A stretch of DNA of 64,000 bases, taken from Alphaproteobacteria bacterium UBA6324 (GTDB taxonomy: Bacteria > Pseudomonadota > Alphaproteobacteria > CAAGCB01 > CAG-977). Location: the NCBI GenBank assembly GCA_002439085.1, contig DJSW01000029.1, positions 100,324-164,323 on the forward strand, given 5' to 3'. The translations under genes and the position numbers were made by a program. A model generated the notes under the pieces. The model made no database searches, had not been told where the DNA came from, and was given only the letters and a program-made list of their open reading frames with translations. This document shows, piece after piece, positions 17,299 through 27,363 of the stretch. How positions within the stretch are numbered: position 1 is the first letter of the stretch; every line of letters starts with the position of its first letter.

Positions 17299-18944
17299 CG
17301 GCGAAGCGAAAGGGGATTTTCGTCTTTTTCCTGTTTTTGATCGCGGGCGGGCTGGTTTCCGCCGTCCTGCGCCATGAAAACACGTGGGATTTGTACAATT
17401 ACCACTATTACAACGGGTTCGCCCTGCTGAACGGCCGCGTCGGGTTCGATTTGGCGCCGGCGTTCATCATGTCGTTTTTCAACCCGCTGGCGGACGGCGT
17501 CGTCTATCTGCTGATCCGCGCGTTCAACGACCGCGTCCCGCTGTACAGTTTCTTTACGGGGCTGTATTTCGGCGGGCTGATGTACGTTTTGTTCCTGATC
17601 AACCGCCTGTTTTTCGACACATCGACGCGCAGGGGGCGGATCGCGGCGGTTTTGTCGCTGTGCGCCGGCGCAACGGGGTTTGCAACATGGTTTCAAATCG
17701 GCAGTTCGACCAACGAAATCCCCGTTTCGATCCTTGTCCTGACCGGTGTTTACCTGTTATTGAAGCTGATCGCCACTCCGACAGGCGCGGCAAACTTGAA
17801 AACCGTATTCATCGCGGGTATGCTGCTGGGATCGGCCGCGGGGCTGAAATACACGTCGGCGATTTACTGCCTGACATCGGGGATCGCGTTCATCCTGTTT
17901 CGCAATCGGATTTCGTCCGCCTCCGTCAAGGCGCTGCTTTTGTTCATCGCGGGCGGACTGACCGGATTTCTGGCGTTCAACGGATACTGGATGTATCTGA
18001 TGTACAAAAACTACGACAGCCCGTTTTTCCCGCTGTTCAACGCGGTTTTCAAATCCCCGTGGTTTCCGGAAATCAACACGCGCGACCAAATCCACGTCGC
18101 CGCCCGATCCGTCGGCCGCGCCCTGTCCGTCCCGCTGGAAATGATCAATCACACAAAGAAAAAAGAACTGGTCGGATTTTACCGGTTCACGGACGCGCGG
18201 TTTTATTTCATGTACCTGTTCGGCGCAATTTTCCTGTGTTCGAGGGCGTTTGAAAACGCGCCGAAACCGCGGCCGCAAACGTTGTTTTTGATGACGTTCG
18301 CGGGAACGTCGTTTCTGGTTTGGCTGTTTTTCTTTTCCATCATCCGCTACGTCATCCCGTTTGAAACCGTTTTGCCGGTGTTGTTCGGAACCGCCCTGCT
18401 GTCCGTCGCGCCGAAATCGAAAAAACTGTTCCGGCGCGCCTATGTCCCTTTGTGCGTTTTTGTCTGCGCCGCGTTGCTGGTCACGCCGTTTGCGTCGGAA
18501 ACCAGCCACCTGCGCGGCCGCAAAAGCGTCATCGCGTTTCCGAACGGGTTTGACATTCCGGACAATTCGCTGATTTTCATTTTAAACGAACCGTCCACGC
18601 ATCTGGTCGTCGATTTGCTGAAACGGCATCCGCGGTCGCGGGCGCTGAGCTTTTCGACGCAAATGGATTCGACATGGGCGATCGCCCCCTACGGCATTAC
18701 GGGATACGGCAAGTTCAAGGAAAAAACCGCGGAGGTCATCAACAACCACGACGGCGCGTTCGTCGCGGTCGGGCACACGGCCTTTCCCTTTTTGAACGAC
18801 ATCTGCCGGCCGTTGAACGCGCTTTCCGTCGTTTCGGGGGAAAAGCCGCTGTTTTACTTCGCCTGCGTCGGCGACGAACAAAGTATGCTGAAAACGTTTC
18901 CCAACCTGTATATGGGCATTATCGACGGAAAAAAAGCGGATTAG
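17295..18944 (+). CDS. Polytopic membrane protein, probable GT-C type glycosyltransferase
   Basis: The protein is 549 aa. Roughly ten hydrophobic spans fill the first 400 residues, and a soluble region of about 120 residues ends the protein. A conserved-looking loop after the first span reads HENTWDLYNYHYYNG, with an acidic residue positioned as in GT-C enzymes that use lipid-linked sugars. No named family is certain. Overlap with the GT4 gene (ATGA) suggests joint action in a surface glycan. Confidence 0.65.
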   Translation: MTAKRKGIFVFFLFLIAGGLVSAVLRHENTWDLYNYHYYNGFALLNGRVGFDLAPAFIMSFFNPLADGVVYLLIRAFNDRVPLYSFFTGLYFGGLMYVLFLINRLFFDTSTRRGRIAAVLSLCAGATGFATWFQIGSSTNEIPVSILVLTGVYLLLKLIATPTGAANLKTVFIAGMLLGSAAGLKYTSAIYCLTSGIAFILFRNRISSASVKALLLFIAGGLTGFLAFNGYWMYLMYKNYDSPFFPLFNAVFKSPWFPEINTRDQIHVAARSVGRALSVPLEMINHTKKKELVGFYRFTDARFYFMYLFGAIFLCSRAFENAPKPRPQTLFLMTFAGTSFLVWLFFFSIIRYVIPFETVLPVLFGTALLSVAPKSKKLFRRAYVPLCVFVCAALLVTPFASETSHLRGRKSVIAFPNGFDIPDNSLIFILNEPSTHLVVDLLKRHPRSRALSFSTQMDSTWAIAPYGITGYGKFKEKTAEVINNHDGAFVAVGHTAFPFLNDICRPLNALSVVSGEKPLFYFACVGDEQSMLKTFPNLYMGIIDGKKAD

Positions 18945-18947
18945 GTC

Positions 18948-18976
18948 TTGAATACGGGACAAAGCGGAATTACAAT
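18948..18976 (+). promoter_or_regulatory. thrS promoter
   Basis: TTGAAT (18948-18953) and TACAAT (18971-18976) are separated by 17 bp, about 40 nt before the thrS ATG. Confidence 0.75.
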
Positions 18977-19016
18977 GCGCGCATCTAAAACTTTAATATG
19001 AAAGAAGACTGTTTTC

Positions 19017-20936
19017 ATGGTTTCGATTAAACTTCCCGACAGCTCGGTGCTGTCATTCGACGGAGCGACCGACGGGGCGCAAATCGCCGCCAAAATCGGC
19101 GCGGGACTGGCCAAAGCGGCTTTGGCGATCAAAGTCAACGGCAAACTGCAGGATCTGGCGACGCCGATCGCGTCCGACGCCGACATCGACATCATCACCG
19201 CGAAATCGCCCGAAGGGCTGGACATCATCCGCCACACCTGTTCGCATGTCATGGCGCAGGCGGTGCAGGAACTGTACCCCGAAACGCAGGTGACGATCGG
19301 ACCGGCGATCGAAAACGGCTTCTATTACGATTTTGCGCGGGAAAAACCGTTCACTTTGGCCGATTTGGAAGCCATCGAAAAACGCATGGCGGAAATCGTG
19401 GATCGCGACGAACCCGTCGTGCGCGAGGAAAAATCCCGCGAAGACGCCATCGCTTTCTTTAAGAAAAAAGGCGAAAAATACAAAGTCGAACTGATCGAAG
19501 ACCTGCCCGCCGACGCGGTGATCAGCTTTTACCGTCAGGGCGACTTCATCGACCTGTGCCGCGGTCCGCATCTGCCATCCACGGGCAAGGTCGGCAAGGC
19601 GTTCAAATTGATGAAGGTCGCGGGCGCGTATTGGCGCGGCGATTCTTCGCGCGAACAGCTGCAGCGCATTTACGGCACGGCTTGGGCGGACAAAAAAGCT
19701 CTGGACGCCTATCTGGTTCAGCTGGAAGAGGCCGAAAAACGCGACCACCGCAAGCTGGGACGCGAAATGGATCTGTTCCATTTCGAGGACGTCGCCCCCG
19801 GCGACATTTTCTGGCACCCGCACGGCTGGACGCTGTTCCAGACGCTGATCAACTATCTGCGCAAACGGCAAAACGATGTCGGCTATGTCGAAATCAACAC
19901 GCCGCAGATTATGGATCGCGTTTTGTGGGAAACGTCGGGGCATTGGGACTGGTACCGCGAAAATATGTTCACGACCACGATCGAAGACCGCGTTTTCTGC
20001 GTCAAACCGATGAACTGCCCCGGCGGTATTCTGGTGTTCAAACAGGGCATCAAATCCTACCGCGACCTGCCGCAGTACATCGCCGAATTCGGCCGCGTCC
20101 ACCGCTACGAAGCGTCGGGCGCTCTGCACGGATTGTTCCGCGTTCGCGCGTTCACGCAGGACGACGCGCACATTTTCTGCACGCCCGAACAACTGGAAGA
20201 CGAATGCCAGAAGGTCGTCCGCCTGATGCTGGACATCTACGACGCGTTCGGATTGAAAGACGTCAGCATCAAACTGTCCACCCGCCCCGCCGAACGCATC
20301 GGCGCCGACGAATTGTGGGACAAGACGGAAACCGCGTTGGCGCAGGCGTTGACCGACATGGGGTACAAATACACGCTGAACCCCGGCGACGGCGCGTTCT
20401 ACGGCCCGAAACTGGACTTCAAGGTCAAAGACGCGATCGGCCGCGAATGGCAGCTGGGCACGCTGCAGGTTGACATGAACCTGCCGGAACGTTTCGACGT
20501 TTCCTATATCGGCGAAGACGGCGAAAAACACCGCCCGATCATGTTGCACCGCGCTTTGTTCGGTTCGCTGGAACGCTTTACGGGCATCATGATTGAACAT
20601 TACGCGGGCAAATTCCCGTTCTGGCTCGCCCCCGTTCAGGCGGTCGTCGCAACGATCACCGACGACGGCGACGAATACGCGGCCGAGGTTGTAAAAGCGT
20701 TGAAAAAGGCCGGCATCCGCGCCGAAATCGACCTGCGCAACGAAAAGATCAGCTACAAGATCCGCGAACATTCGTTGAAAAAGGTTCCCGTCGTGCTGGT
20801 CATCGGCAAAAAAGAAGCCGCCGACAAAACCGTCACGATCAGACGTTTGGGACAGGAAAAGCAAGAAACGCTTGCACTTGGCGACGTAGTTGCTAAACTG
20901 ACCGCCGAAGCGGCGTGGCCGCATATTGAAGACTAA
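19017..20936 (+). CDS. thrS: Threonyl-tRNA synthetase
   Basis: The protein is 639 aa, close to the 642 aa of E. coli. In order: the TGS domain (1-60), the editing domain with its HVMAQA and DLCRGPHLPSTG motifs, the class II catalytic core (VKPMNCPGG with zinc Cys, RYEASGALHGLFRVRAFTQDD motif 2, HRALFGSLERFTGIMIEHYAG motif 3 with zinc His) and the anticodon-binding domain. It charges tRNA-Thr and clears mischarged Ser. It is followed 22 nt later by infC in the classic order. Confidence 0.97.
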   Translation: MVSIKLPDSSVLSFDGATDGAQIAAKIGAGLAKAALAIKVNGKLQDLATPIASDADIDIITAKSPEGLDIIRHTCSHVMAQAVQELYPETQVTIGPAIENGFYYDFAREKPFTLADLEAIEKRMAEIVDRDEPVVREEKSREDAIAFFKKKGEKYKVELIEDLPADAVISFYRQGDFIDLCRGPHLPSTGKVGKAFKLMKVAGAYWRGDSSREQLQRIYGTAWADKKALDAYLVQLEEAEKRDHRKLGREMDLFHFEDVAPGDIFWHPHGWTLFQTLINYLRKRQNDVGYVEINTPQIMDRVLWETSGHWDWYRENMFTTTIEDRVFCVKPMNCPGGILVFKQGIKSYRDLPQYIAEFGRVHRYEASGALHGLFRVRAFTQDDAHIFCTPEQLEDECQKVVRLMLDIYDAFGLKDVSIKLSTRPAERIGADELWDKTETALAQALTDMGYKYTLNPGDGAFYGPKLDFKVKDAIGREWQLGTLQVDMNLPERFDVSYIGEDGEKHRPIMLHRALFGSLERFTGIMIEHYAGKFPFWLAPVQAVVATITDDGDEYAAEVVKALKKAGIRAEIDLRNEKISYKIREHSLKKVPVVLVIGKKEAADKTVTIRRLGQEKQETLALGDVVAKLTAEAAWPHIED

Positions 20937-20958
20937 CCTTAACTGATGGAGGCTTTTT

Positions 20959-21495
20959 ATATCTACCGATACGACACAGGCATCGCCCACCCGTGAGGGG
21001 CCGCGTGCCAACAAAGACATTACGGCGAGAGAAGTCCGCCTGATCGGCGCCGACGGCGAGAACGTCGGGGTTGTTTCCGTGCGCGAAGCGTTGCGCATGG
21101 CCGACGAAGCGGGTTTGGATCTGATCGAAATTTCGCCGAACGCCAATCCGCCCGTTTGCAAAATTCTGGATCTGGGCAAATACCGCTATGAACTGCAAAA
21201 GAAAAAAGCGGAAGCCCGCAAAAACCAGAAAGTTGTCGAAATCAAGGAAATCAAGCTGAGTCCGAATATCGACACGCACGATTACGAAGTCAAATTGCGT
21301 AACGCGCAGCGCTTTATTTCCGAAGGCAACAAAGTCAAATTCACCCTGCGTTTCCGCGGCCGTGAAATGGCGTATCAGGAACAGGGCGAAGAAATCATGG
21401 CGCGCGTTGTCGAAGATTCGGATTTATACGCCAAAGTCGAACATCCGGCGAAATTGGAAGGCAAACAGATCACCATGGTGATCGCGCCGAAATAA
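20959..21495 (+). CDS. infC: Translation initiation factor IF-3 with apparent ATA start
   Basis: The protein is 178 aa. The N-domain ([36 protein letters not shown]) and C-domain ([35 protein letters not shown]) are complete. Translating back from the conserved domain, an in-frame TGA at 20944 limits the start, and no ATG, GTG or TTG occurs before 21079, which lies inside the N-domain. A perfect GGAGG (20948-20952) sits 6 nt before ATA at 20959, so AUA is the likely initiation codon. IF-3 rejects non-canonical starts, and unusual start codons on infC are the known basis of its self-regulation. rpmI and rplT do not follow. Confidence 0.93.
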   Translation: MSTDTTQASPTREGPRANKDITAREVRLIGADGENVGVVSVREALRMADEAGLDLIEISPNANPPVCKILDLGKYRYELQKKKAEARKNQKVVEIKEIKLSPNIDTHDYEVKLRNAQRFISEGNKVKFTLRFRGREMAYQEQGEEIMARVVEDSDLYAKVEHPAKLEGKQITMVIAPK

Positions 21496-21510
21496 CGCCG
21501 CCGCGTTTTG

Positions 21511-21540
21511 AAAAACCCCGCCGCCGCGCGGGGTTTTTTA
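21511..21540 (+). terminator. infC terminator
   Basis: Stem AAAAACCCCG / CGGGGTTTTT (21511-21520 with 21529-21538) and a T-tract, 15 nt after the infC stop. It would also work on the other strand. Confidence 0.9.
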
Positions 21541-21597
21541 TTGCCTTTTTATCGCCGCCGTTTCGTGAAAAACGCCGCCCCGACGTTCGGACACACA

Positions 21598-21627
21598 AAA
21601 AAGCCCTCCGGACGGGAGGGCTTTTTC
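21598..21627 (-). terminator. Terminator of the parvulin gene
   Basis: Stem GCCCTCC / GGAGGGC (21603-21609 with 21615-21621) flanked by A-tract and T-tract; on the minus strand it follows the parvulin stop by about 15 nt. Probably bidirectional. Confidence 0.9.
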
Positions 21628-21641
21628 CGAAAACGTCGCGA

Positions 21642-22490
21642 TTATTTCGCGGTGACTTTGCCGTCGGCGCCGAATTTGACCGGCGTCTTAACGATCTTGG
21701 CTTTTTTGCGCAGTTTGGCCATCGTGTCTTCAACGGTTTTAGCGGCCTGCATCTGCATCAATTCGCGTTCGACTTCCTCGAATTTCGGGGGTTCGGCCAA
21801 ACGGCGGGGGCCGGCTTTGATCACATGGTATCCGAATTTCGTTTTGACGGGCTGTTTGGAAATTTCGCCTTCTTTCATGGCGAAAGCCGCTTCGGAAAAT
21901 TCGGGAACCATCAATTCACGCGAAAAATATCCCAGATCGCCGTCTTTCAGCCCTTTGTTTTCGGACAGCTTGTTCGCCAGTTCCGCGAAATCGGCGCCCT
22001 TTTCCAGCTGTTTGATCACGTCGCGCGCTTCCTTTTCCGTTTTCAGCAGGATGTGGGCGGCGGACATTTCTTCCTGCGGGGGATTATCCTTTTTGAACTG
22101 TTCGTACAACGCTTCCAGCTTTTCCTTGGTCTGTTCCTTTTTCGCGCGCTGTTCCAAATAGTAACGCGCCAGCAGGGATTTTTCAAAATCCTTCAGCATC
22201 TTTTTGTATTCGGGCGTTTCCTGCACCTTTTCGGCCTTGGCCGCGGCGGCGACAACGTTCAAATCAATGATGTTGTCCAGCAAGGGTTCGTAAACGGTTT
22301 CCAACGGCATGGCGCCCAGCTGCGGGTTCGACGAACGCGCGGTTTCGATTTCGGACAGCGTGATTTTGTTGCCGTCAACCGTGGCGACGACCAGATCCGT
22401 CGCGACAGCCGCCGCCTTTGACTTGGCGGCCTGCGCCGGCATCGCGAAGCACAGGACGGCCAAAGCGCCGGTGATAACTTTTTTGGACAT
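21642..22490 (-). CDS. Periplasmic peptidyl-prolyl isomerase, parvulin (PpiC/SurA) type
   Basis: The protein is 282 aa. A signal peptide (MSKKV to PAQA) precedes an N-terminal chaperone-like helical domain with a VDGNKITLSEIE start typical of SurA-like proteins, and a parvulin domain at about residues 145-245 (SAAHILLKTEKEA, LGYFSRELMVPEFSEAAFAM, KTKFGYHVIK). It helps secreted and outer-membrane proteins fold by turning prolyl bonds. It is divergent from secA, so secretion and periplasmic folding genes share a control region. Confidence 0.9.
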   Translation of the reverse strand: MSKKVITGALAVLCFAMPAQAAKSKAAAVATDLVVATVDGNKITLSEIETARSSNPQLGAMPLETVYEPLLDNIIDLNVVAAAAKAEKVQETPEYKKMLKDFEKSLLARYYLEQRAKKEQTKEKLEALYEQFKKDNPPQEEMSAAHILLKTEKEARDVIKQLEKGADFAELANKLSENKGLKDGDLGYFSRELMVPEFSEAAFAMKEGEISKQPVKTKFGYHVIKAGPRRLAEPPKFEEVERELMQMQAAKTVEDTMAKLRKKAKIVKTPVKFGADGKVTAK

Positions 22491-22623
22491 TGTTTCAACC
22501 TTTCTTGCAATGTTGGTTTTGACTGACGGATATCATACCACCTTTCAAAAACGGGTAAAGATTTAAAATTCCGCCGGACGCCCGAAAAATATGTTTTTTC
22601 GGCGGGGATGCCCAACTGAACGA

Positions 22624-22652
22624 TTGACACGCGCGGCTTTGTGGGCTTAACT
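22624..22652 (+). promoter_or_regulatory. Probable secA promoter
   Basis: A perfect TTGACA (22624-22629) lies 17 bp before TTAACT (22647-22652), a poor -10 match. The secA ATG follows 36 nt later, after AGAGG. Confidence 0.45.
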
Positions 22653-22687
22653 TGTGTGTTTTTATTTTATTATAAAGAGGTTTTGTC

Positions 22688-25429
22688 ATGATCGGTTCTT
22701 TGATGCGCAAAATTTTCGGCAGCGCGAACGACAGGTACGTCAAGGGTTTGTATAAAACCGTCGCGAAAATCAACGCGATGGAACCCGAAATCGCGGCGTT
22801 GTCCGATGAAGAGCTGAAAAACAAGACCCCCGCGCTGAAACAACGGCTGGCCGACGGGGAAACGTTGGACGACATCCTGCCCGAAGCGTTCGCCGTCGTG
22901 CGCGAAGCGTCCAAACGAACCATCGGATTGCGCCATTTCGACGTCCAGCTGATCGGCGGCATAGTTTTGCACCGCGGACAGATCGCCGAAATGCGCACGG
23001 GCGAAGGCAAAACGCTGGTCGCGACGCTGGCCGTTTATTTGAACGCGCTGACGGGCAAGGGCGTCCACGTCGTCACGGTCAACGACTATCTGGCCAAACG
23101 CGACACGGAATGGATGGGGCGCATCTACCGTTTTCTGGGCATGACGGTCGGGTCGATCCTGCACGATATGTCGGACGAGGAACGCCGCGCCGCCTACGCC
23201 TGCGACATCACTTACGGGACGAACAACGAATTCGGGTTCGACTATCTGCGCGACAACATGAAATTTTCGATCGACGACATGGTGCAGCGGCCGTTCAACT
23301 TCGCCATCGTTGACGAAGTGGACTCCATCCTGATCGACGAAGCCAGAACGCCTTTGATCATTTCCGGTCAGGCCGAGGATTCGTCGGACAAATACATTCA
23401 GGTGGACGCGCTGATCCCCAAGCTGAAACCCGAACATTATGAAAAGGATGAAAAGCAGCGCACCGTTTCCCTGACCGAAAGCGGCACCCTGTACATGGAG
23501 GAATTGCTGCAGCAGGCCGGATTGATCACCGGCGCCATGTACGACGCCGTGAACGCGCCCGTCATCCACTATGTCGATCAGGCGTTGAAAGCGCACAAAA
23601 TGTTCCAGCGCGACGTCGATTACATCGTGCGCAACGGTCAGGTCGTCATCATCGACGAATTCACCGGCCGCATGATGGAGGGACGCCGCTATTCCGACGG
23701 CCTGCATCAGGCTTTGGAAGCCAAGGAACGCGTCAAGATCCAGCCGGAAAACCAGACGCTGGCGTCGATCACGTTCCAAAACTATTTCCGCCTGTATCCG
23801 AAACTGGCCGGCATGACGGGCACCGCGATGACCGAAGCGCCCGAATTCGCCGAAATCTACGGGTTGGAGGTCATCGACATCCCCACGAACAAACCGTGCA
23901 TCCGCATCGACCATCAGGACGAAATCTATTGGAAGGAAGACCAGAAATTAAAGGCCGTCATCGAACTGATCAAGGAATGCGCCGCCCGCAAACAGCCCGT
24001 TCTGGTCGGCACGACCTCGATTGAAAAATCGGAACAGCTGGCCGACCGCCTGCGTCGGGAAACAAAGCTGAAATTCAACGTTTTGAACGCGCGCCACCAC
24101 GAACAGGAAGCGTACATCATCGCACAGGCGGGAATGCCCGGCGCGATCACAATCGCCACGAACATGGCCGGCCGCGGCACGGACATCCAGCTGGGCGGCA
24201 ATCTGGAAATGCGCGTCGAACAGGAACTGGCCGACGTGACCGATCCCGCCGAACGCGAACGCCGCATCGCCGAAATCAAAAAGGAAATCGACGAAGGCCG
24301 CGAAATCGCCATGAAAGCGGGCGGTCTGTACGTCATCGGCACGGAACGCCACGAAAGCCGCCGCATCGACAACCAGCTGCGCGGCCGTTCCGGACGTCAG
24401 GGCGACCCCGGCGCGTCGAAATTCTTCCTGTGCCTGCAGGACGACCTGTTGCGCATTTTCGGCGCGGACAGGATCGAAAAATTCCTGAAACCGCTGGGCG
24501 GCATGGACGACACGGACGTCATTTCCAGCCCGTGGATTTCCAGAACGCTGCAAAAATCGCAGGAAAAGGTCGAAGCCCGCAACTTCGACATCCGCAAAAA
24601 CCTGTTGAAATACGACAACGTGATGAACGACCAGCGCAAAGTCATTTACGACCAGCGCAGGGAATTGATGATGGCGGATTCGATCACCGACACGATCAAG
24701 GATATGCGCGACGAAATCATCGCGGCGATGACCGAAACCTATACGCCCGAAGACGCCGCGGCCGACGATTGGAACGTCGCCGCGCTGAAAGAGGACGTCG
24801 AACGTCTGCTGGGGCTGACTTTGCCGATTGATTCGTGGATCGGCGAAGGCATCGGAACGCAAGAGCTGACGGAACGCCTGCAAAAGGCCGCCGACGAAAA
24901 AATGGCCGCCAAGCGTCGGCTGTTCGGCGACGACCTGATGAACATGATCGAAAAGAACATCACTTTGCAGATTTTGGATCAGGTTTGGAAAGAACACCTG
25001 CAGGTGTTGGAATATATGCGCCACACGATCGTTTTGCGCGCCTACGGCCAAAAAGACCCCTTGAACGAATACAAAAAAGAGGCTTTTTACCTGTTCAGCG
25101 GCATGATCGGCAATATGCGCGAACAGGTGACGCAGTTCCTGACGCACGTCGAACTGGCGCCCGAAACCGTCGAAGCGATTGAGGAAAACCGCCGCCGTCA
25201 GCAGGAAATGACCGCGCACCACGACGAATTGGAAACCGACGCGTTCGGCAACCCGTCGGCGTCGCAGCGCGAAATCGACCGCGAATTGGACAGAAGCCCG
25301 TTCAAATACACGCAATCCGACGAAATCGACCCGAACGACCCGTCCACATGGGGCAAAGTGTCGCGCAACGCGCCCTGCCCGTGCGGTTCGGGAAAGAAAT
25401 ACAAACATTGTCACGGCGCGATCGCCTGA
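22688..25429 (+). CDS. secA: Preprotein translocase ATPase SecA
   Basis: The protein is 913 aa and full length. Walker A (GEGKT, residues 105-109), the [12 protein letters not shown]alker B region, the preprotein cross-linking domain, the second nucleotide-binding fold ([26 protein letters not shown]) and helical wing/scaffold regions are in order. The C terminus ends in the zinc-binding SEC-C motif (Cys897, Cys899, Cys908, His909), which contacts SecB and lipids. It drives secreted proteins through SecYEG by ATP hydrolysis. Confidence 0.98.
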   Translation: MIGSLMRKIFGSANDRYVKGLYKTVAKINAMEPEIAALSDEELKNKTPALKQRLADGETLDDILPEAFAVVREASKRTIGLRHFDVQLIGGIVLHRGQIAEMRTGEGKTLVATLAVYLNALTGKGVHVVTVNDYLAKRDTEWMGRIYRFLGMTVGSILHDMSDEERRAAYACDITYGTNNEFGFDYLRDNMKFSIDDMVQRPFNFAIVDEVDSILIDEARTPLIISGQAEDSSDKYIQVDALIPKLKPEHYEKDEKQRTVSLTESGTLYMEELLQQAGLITGAMYDAVNAPVIHYVDQALKAHKMFQRDVDYIVRNGQVVIIDEFTGRMMEGRRYSDGLHQALEAKERVKIQPENQTLASITFQNYFRLYPKLAGMTGTAMTEAPEFAEIYGLEVIDIPTNKPCIRIDHQDEIYWKEDQKLKAVIELIKECAARKQPVLVGTTSIEKSEQLADRLRRETKLKFNVLNARHHEQEAYIIAQAGMPGAITIATNMAGRGTDIQLGGNLEMRVEQELADVTDPAERERRIAEIKKEIDEGREIAMKAGGLYVIGTERHESRRIDNQLRGRSGRQGDPGASKFFLCLQDDLLRIFGADRIEKFLKPLGGMDDTDVISSPWISRTLQKSQEKVEARNFDIRKNLLKYDNVMNDQRKVIYDQRRELMMADSITDTIKDMRDEIIAAMTETYTPEDAAADDWNVAALKEDVERLLGLTLPIDSWIGEGIGTQELTERLQKAADEKMAAKRRLFGDDLMNMIEKNITLQILDQVWKEHLQVLEYMRHTIVLRAYGQKDPLNEYKKEAFYLFSGMIGNMREQVTQFLTHVELAPETVEAIEENRRRQQEMTAHHDELETDAFGNPSASQREIDRELDRSPFKYTQSDEIDPNDPSTWGKVSRNAPCPCGSGKKYKHCHGAIA

Positions 25430-25452
25430 CATTCCGGTACGGGTAAAACACG

Positions 25453-25492
25453 GCCGCCGCGCCTTTGACAGGTTCGGCGGCTGTTTTTTTTT
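25453..25492 (+). terminator. secA terminator
   Basis: Stem GCCGCCG / CGGCGGC (25453-25459 with 25475-25481) followed by TG and nine T residues. The T-tract touches the stop of the convergent uvrC gene. Confidence 0.9.
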
Positions 25493-27363
25493 CATTTCAA
25501 AGCGTCAAAGATCTGCTTGGCCAGCGTCGGGCTGATCCCATCGACTTTGGCGATTTCGTCGGCGCTGACGGCTTTGATCGCGCGCACGGATCCGAAATGC
25601 TGCAGCAACGCTTTTTTGCGCTTTGCCCCGATCCCCGCGATGCCGTCCAAAGCCGACACCAGCGTGTCGTTGCGCCGTTTGATCCGGTGCGTGCCGATCG
25701 CGAAACGGTGCGCTTCGTCGCGCAGACGCTGGATATAGTGCAACAGCGGATTGTCGAATTCCAAATGCAGCGGCGGCCGGTCGGCGAAATGCAGCGTTTC
25801 CTTGCCCGCGTTGCGGTCAACGCCTTTGGCCACGCCGACGGCGACGACATCGGGGACGTTCAGTTCTTTCAGCACTTCCAACGCCACGCGCAGCTGAATT
25901 TCGCCGCCGTCAATGAACACGACATCCGGCAGATTGTGTTCCGCCAACCCGCGTTTGAACCGGCGGGTCAGCACTTCGCGCATCATGCCGAAATCGTCGC
26001 CGGGGGTGAACGTGTCCCACGAAATGTTGAATTTGCGGTACGATTTCTTGTCAAACCCGTCGGGCGTCGCGACCACCATCGCACCGACCGCGCTTGTCCC
26101 CTGAATATGGCTGTTGTCGTAGGTTTCGACGCGTTCGATCGGGTGGTTGATGTGCAACAGTTCGCGCAACTCCTCCAGCAATTCGGCGCGCGCCGCCCCC
26201 TCGCACCGGCGGCGGATCAACGCCTCTTTCGCGTTCATCAAAGCACGATCGACCAACCGTTTGCGATTGCCGCGCGCGTTGTCCGTCAGCTTGACGGCCG
26301 CCCCCGATTTCGCGCCGAACGCCTGCGCGACGACATCGGCGTCGGGCAGCGCCGTTGACAGCAGAATTTCCCGCGGCGGCGTGTGCGTCATATAAAACTG
26401 GCCGAGGAAAGCCTGCAAAACTTCGCCGTCCGTCCGCCCCGACGTTTGCGCCGGAAACGCCGCGAAATTGCCGCAACTGCGCCCGCCGCGGTAAAAAAAC
26501 ACCTGCACGCAGCTTTGTTCCTTGTCCGTATAAATCGCCGCGACATCGCAATCGGCGATGCCGTCCAAATCGCTGCTTTGCATTTGAATCTGGTTCAGGG
26601 CGCGGATGCGGTCGCGCAAAACGGCCGCCTGTTCGTAACGCATTTCCGCGCTGGCCTGTTCCATTTGGACGGCCAGCCGTTCCTGCACCTTGGTGCTTTT
26701 GTTGCGCATAAAGGCGCACGCTTCGTCAACCAACCGCATATAATCCTCGCGCGCGATCATACCGGCGCAGGGCGCGCAGCACCGTTTGATCTGATGCAGC
26801 AGGCACGGGCGCGTGCGGTGGTAAAAAACGTTGTCGGTGCAGGATCGCAGCAAAAACACCTTTTGCAAAACGGCCAGCGTTTCGTTCACCGCCAGAACCG
26901 ATGCGAAGGGCCCGAAATATTCGCCCTTTTTCGTCCGCGCGCCGCGGTGTTTCATCACCTGCGGCCATTCGTCACGCGTCGTGATCAGAATGTGCGGGAA
27001 CGTTTTGTCGTCTTTCAACAGGATGTTGTAATAGGGCTTCAACCGTTTGATCAGGTCGTTTTCCAACAGGAACGCTTCGGCCTCGGTCGTCGTTTCGATG
27101 ATTTCGATCCGGTCGATCTGGGAAATCATGCGCTGGATGCGCATACACGTCCGTTCGGGATGCGCGTAGTTTTCCAAACGCCGGCGCAAGACTTTGGCCT
27201 TGCCGACGTACAGGACTTTTCCGGCCGCGTCCAGCATCCGGTAAACCCCCGGCCGTTCCGGAAAAAACCGCAAATGCGCCGCGACATACGCCGCCCCTGT
27301 CAGTTTTGGCGCGGATTCGTTTGATTCGTCGGCCTGAAAAACGGCTGTTTTTTCATCTATCAT
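25492..27363 (-). CDS. uvrC: Excinuclease ABC subunit C
   Basis: The protein is 623 aa. Order of domains: GIY-YIG nuclease (PGVYRMLDAAGKVLYVGKAK, makes the 3' cut), a Cys-rich region, the UVR helical hairpin that contacts UvrB, the RNase H-like domain (DGGEIQLRVA; 5' cut) and a C-terminal pair of helix-hairpin-helix motifs (LDGIAGIGAKRKKALLQHFG). It performs both incisions of nucleotide excision repair with UvrAB. It starts next to a 338-bp gap with DnaA boxes. Confidence 0.97.
   Translation of the reverse strand: MIDEKTAVFQADESNESAPKLTGAAYVAAHLRFFPERPGVYRMLDAAGKVLYVGKAKVLRRRLENYAHPERTCMRIQRMISQIDRIEIIETTTEAEAFLLENDLIKRLKPYYNILLKDDKTFPHILITTRDEWPQVMKHRGARTKKGEYFGPFASVLAVNETLAVLQKVFLLRSCTDNVFYHRTRPCLLHQIKRCCAPCAGMIAREDYMRLVDEACAFMRNKSTKVQERLAVQMEQASAEMRYEQAAVLRDRIRALNQIQMQSSDLDGIADCDVAAIYTDKEQSCVQVFFYRGGRSCGNFAAFPAQTSGRTDGEVLQAFLGQFYMTHTPPREILLSTALPDADVVAQAFGAKSGAAVKLTDNARGNRKRLVDRALMNAKEALIRRRCEGAARAELLEELRELLHINHPIERVETYDNSHIQGTSAVGAMVVATPDGFDKKSYRKFNISWDTFTPGDDFGMMREVLTRRFKRGLAEHNLPDVVFIDGGEIQLRVALEVLKELNVPDVVAVGVAKGVDRNAGKETLHFADRPPLHLEFDNPLLHYIQRLRDEAHRFAIGTHRIKRRNDTLVSALDGIAGIGAKRKKALLQHFGSVRAIKAVSADEIAKVDGISPTLAKQIFDALK

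Noticed and set aside
21079..21495. Short IF-3 starting at the GTG at 21079
   Set aside because: It would lose the first part of the conserved N-domain and has no ribosome site; ATA at 20959 fits better.
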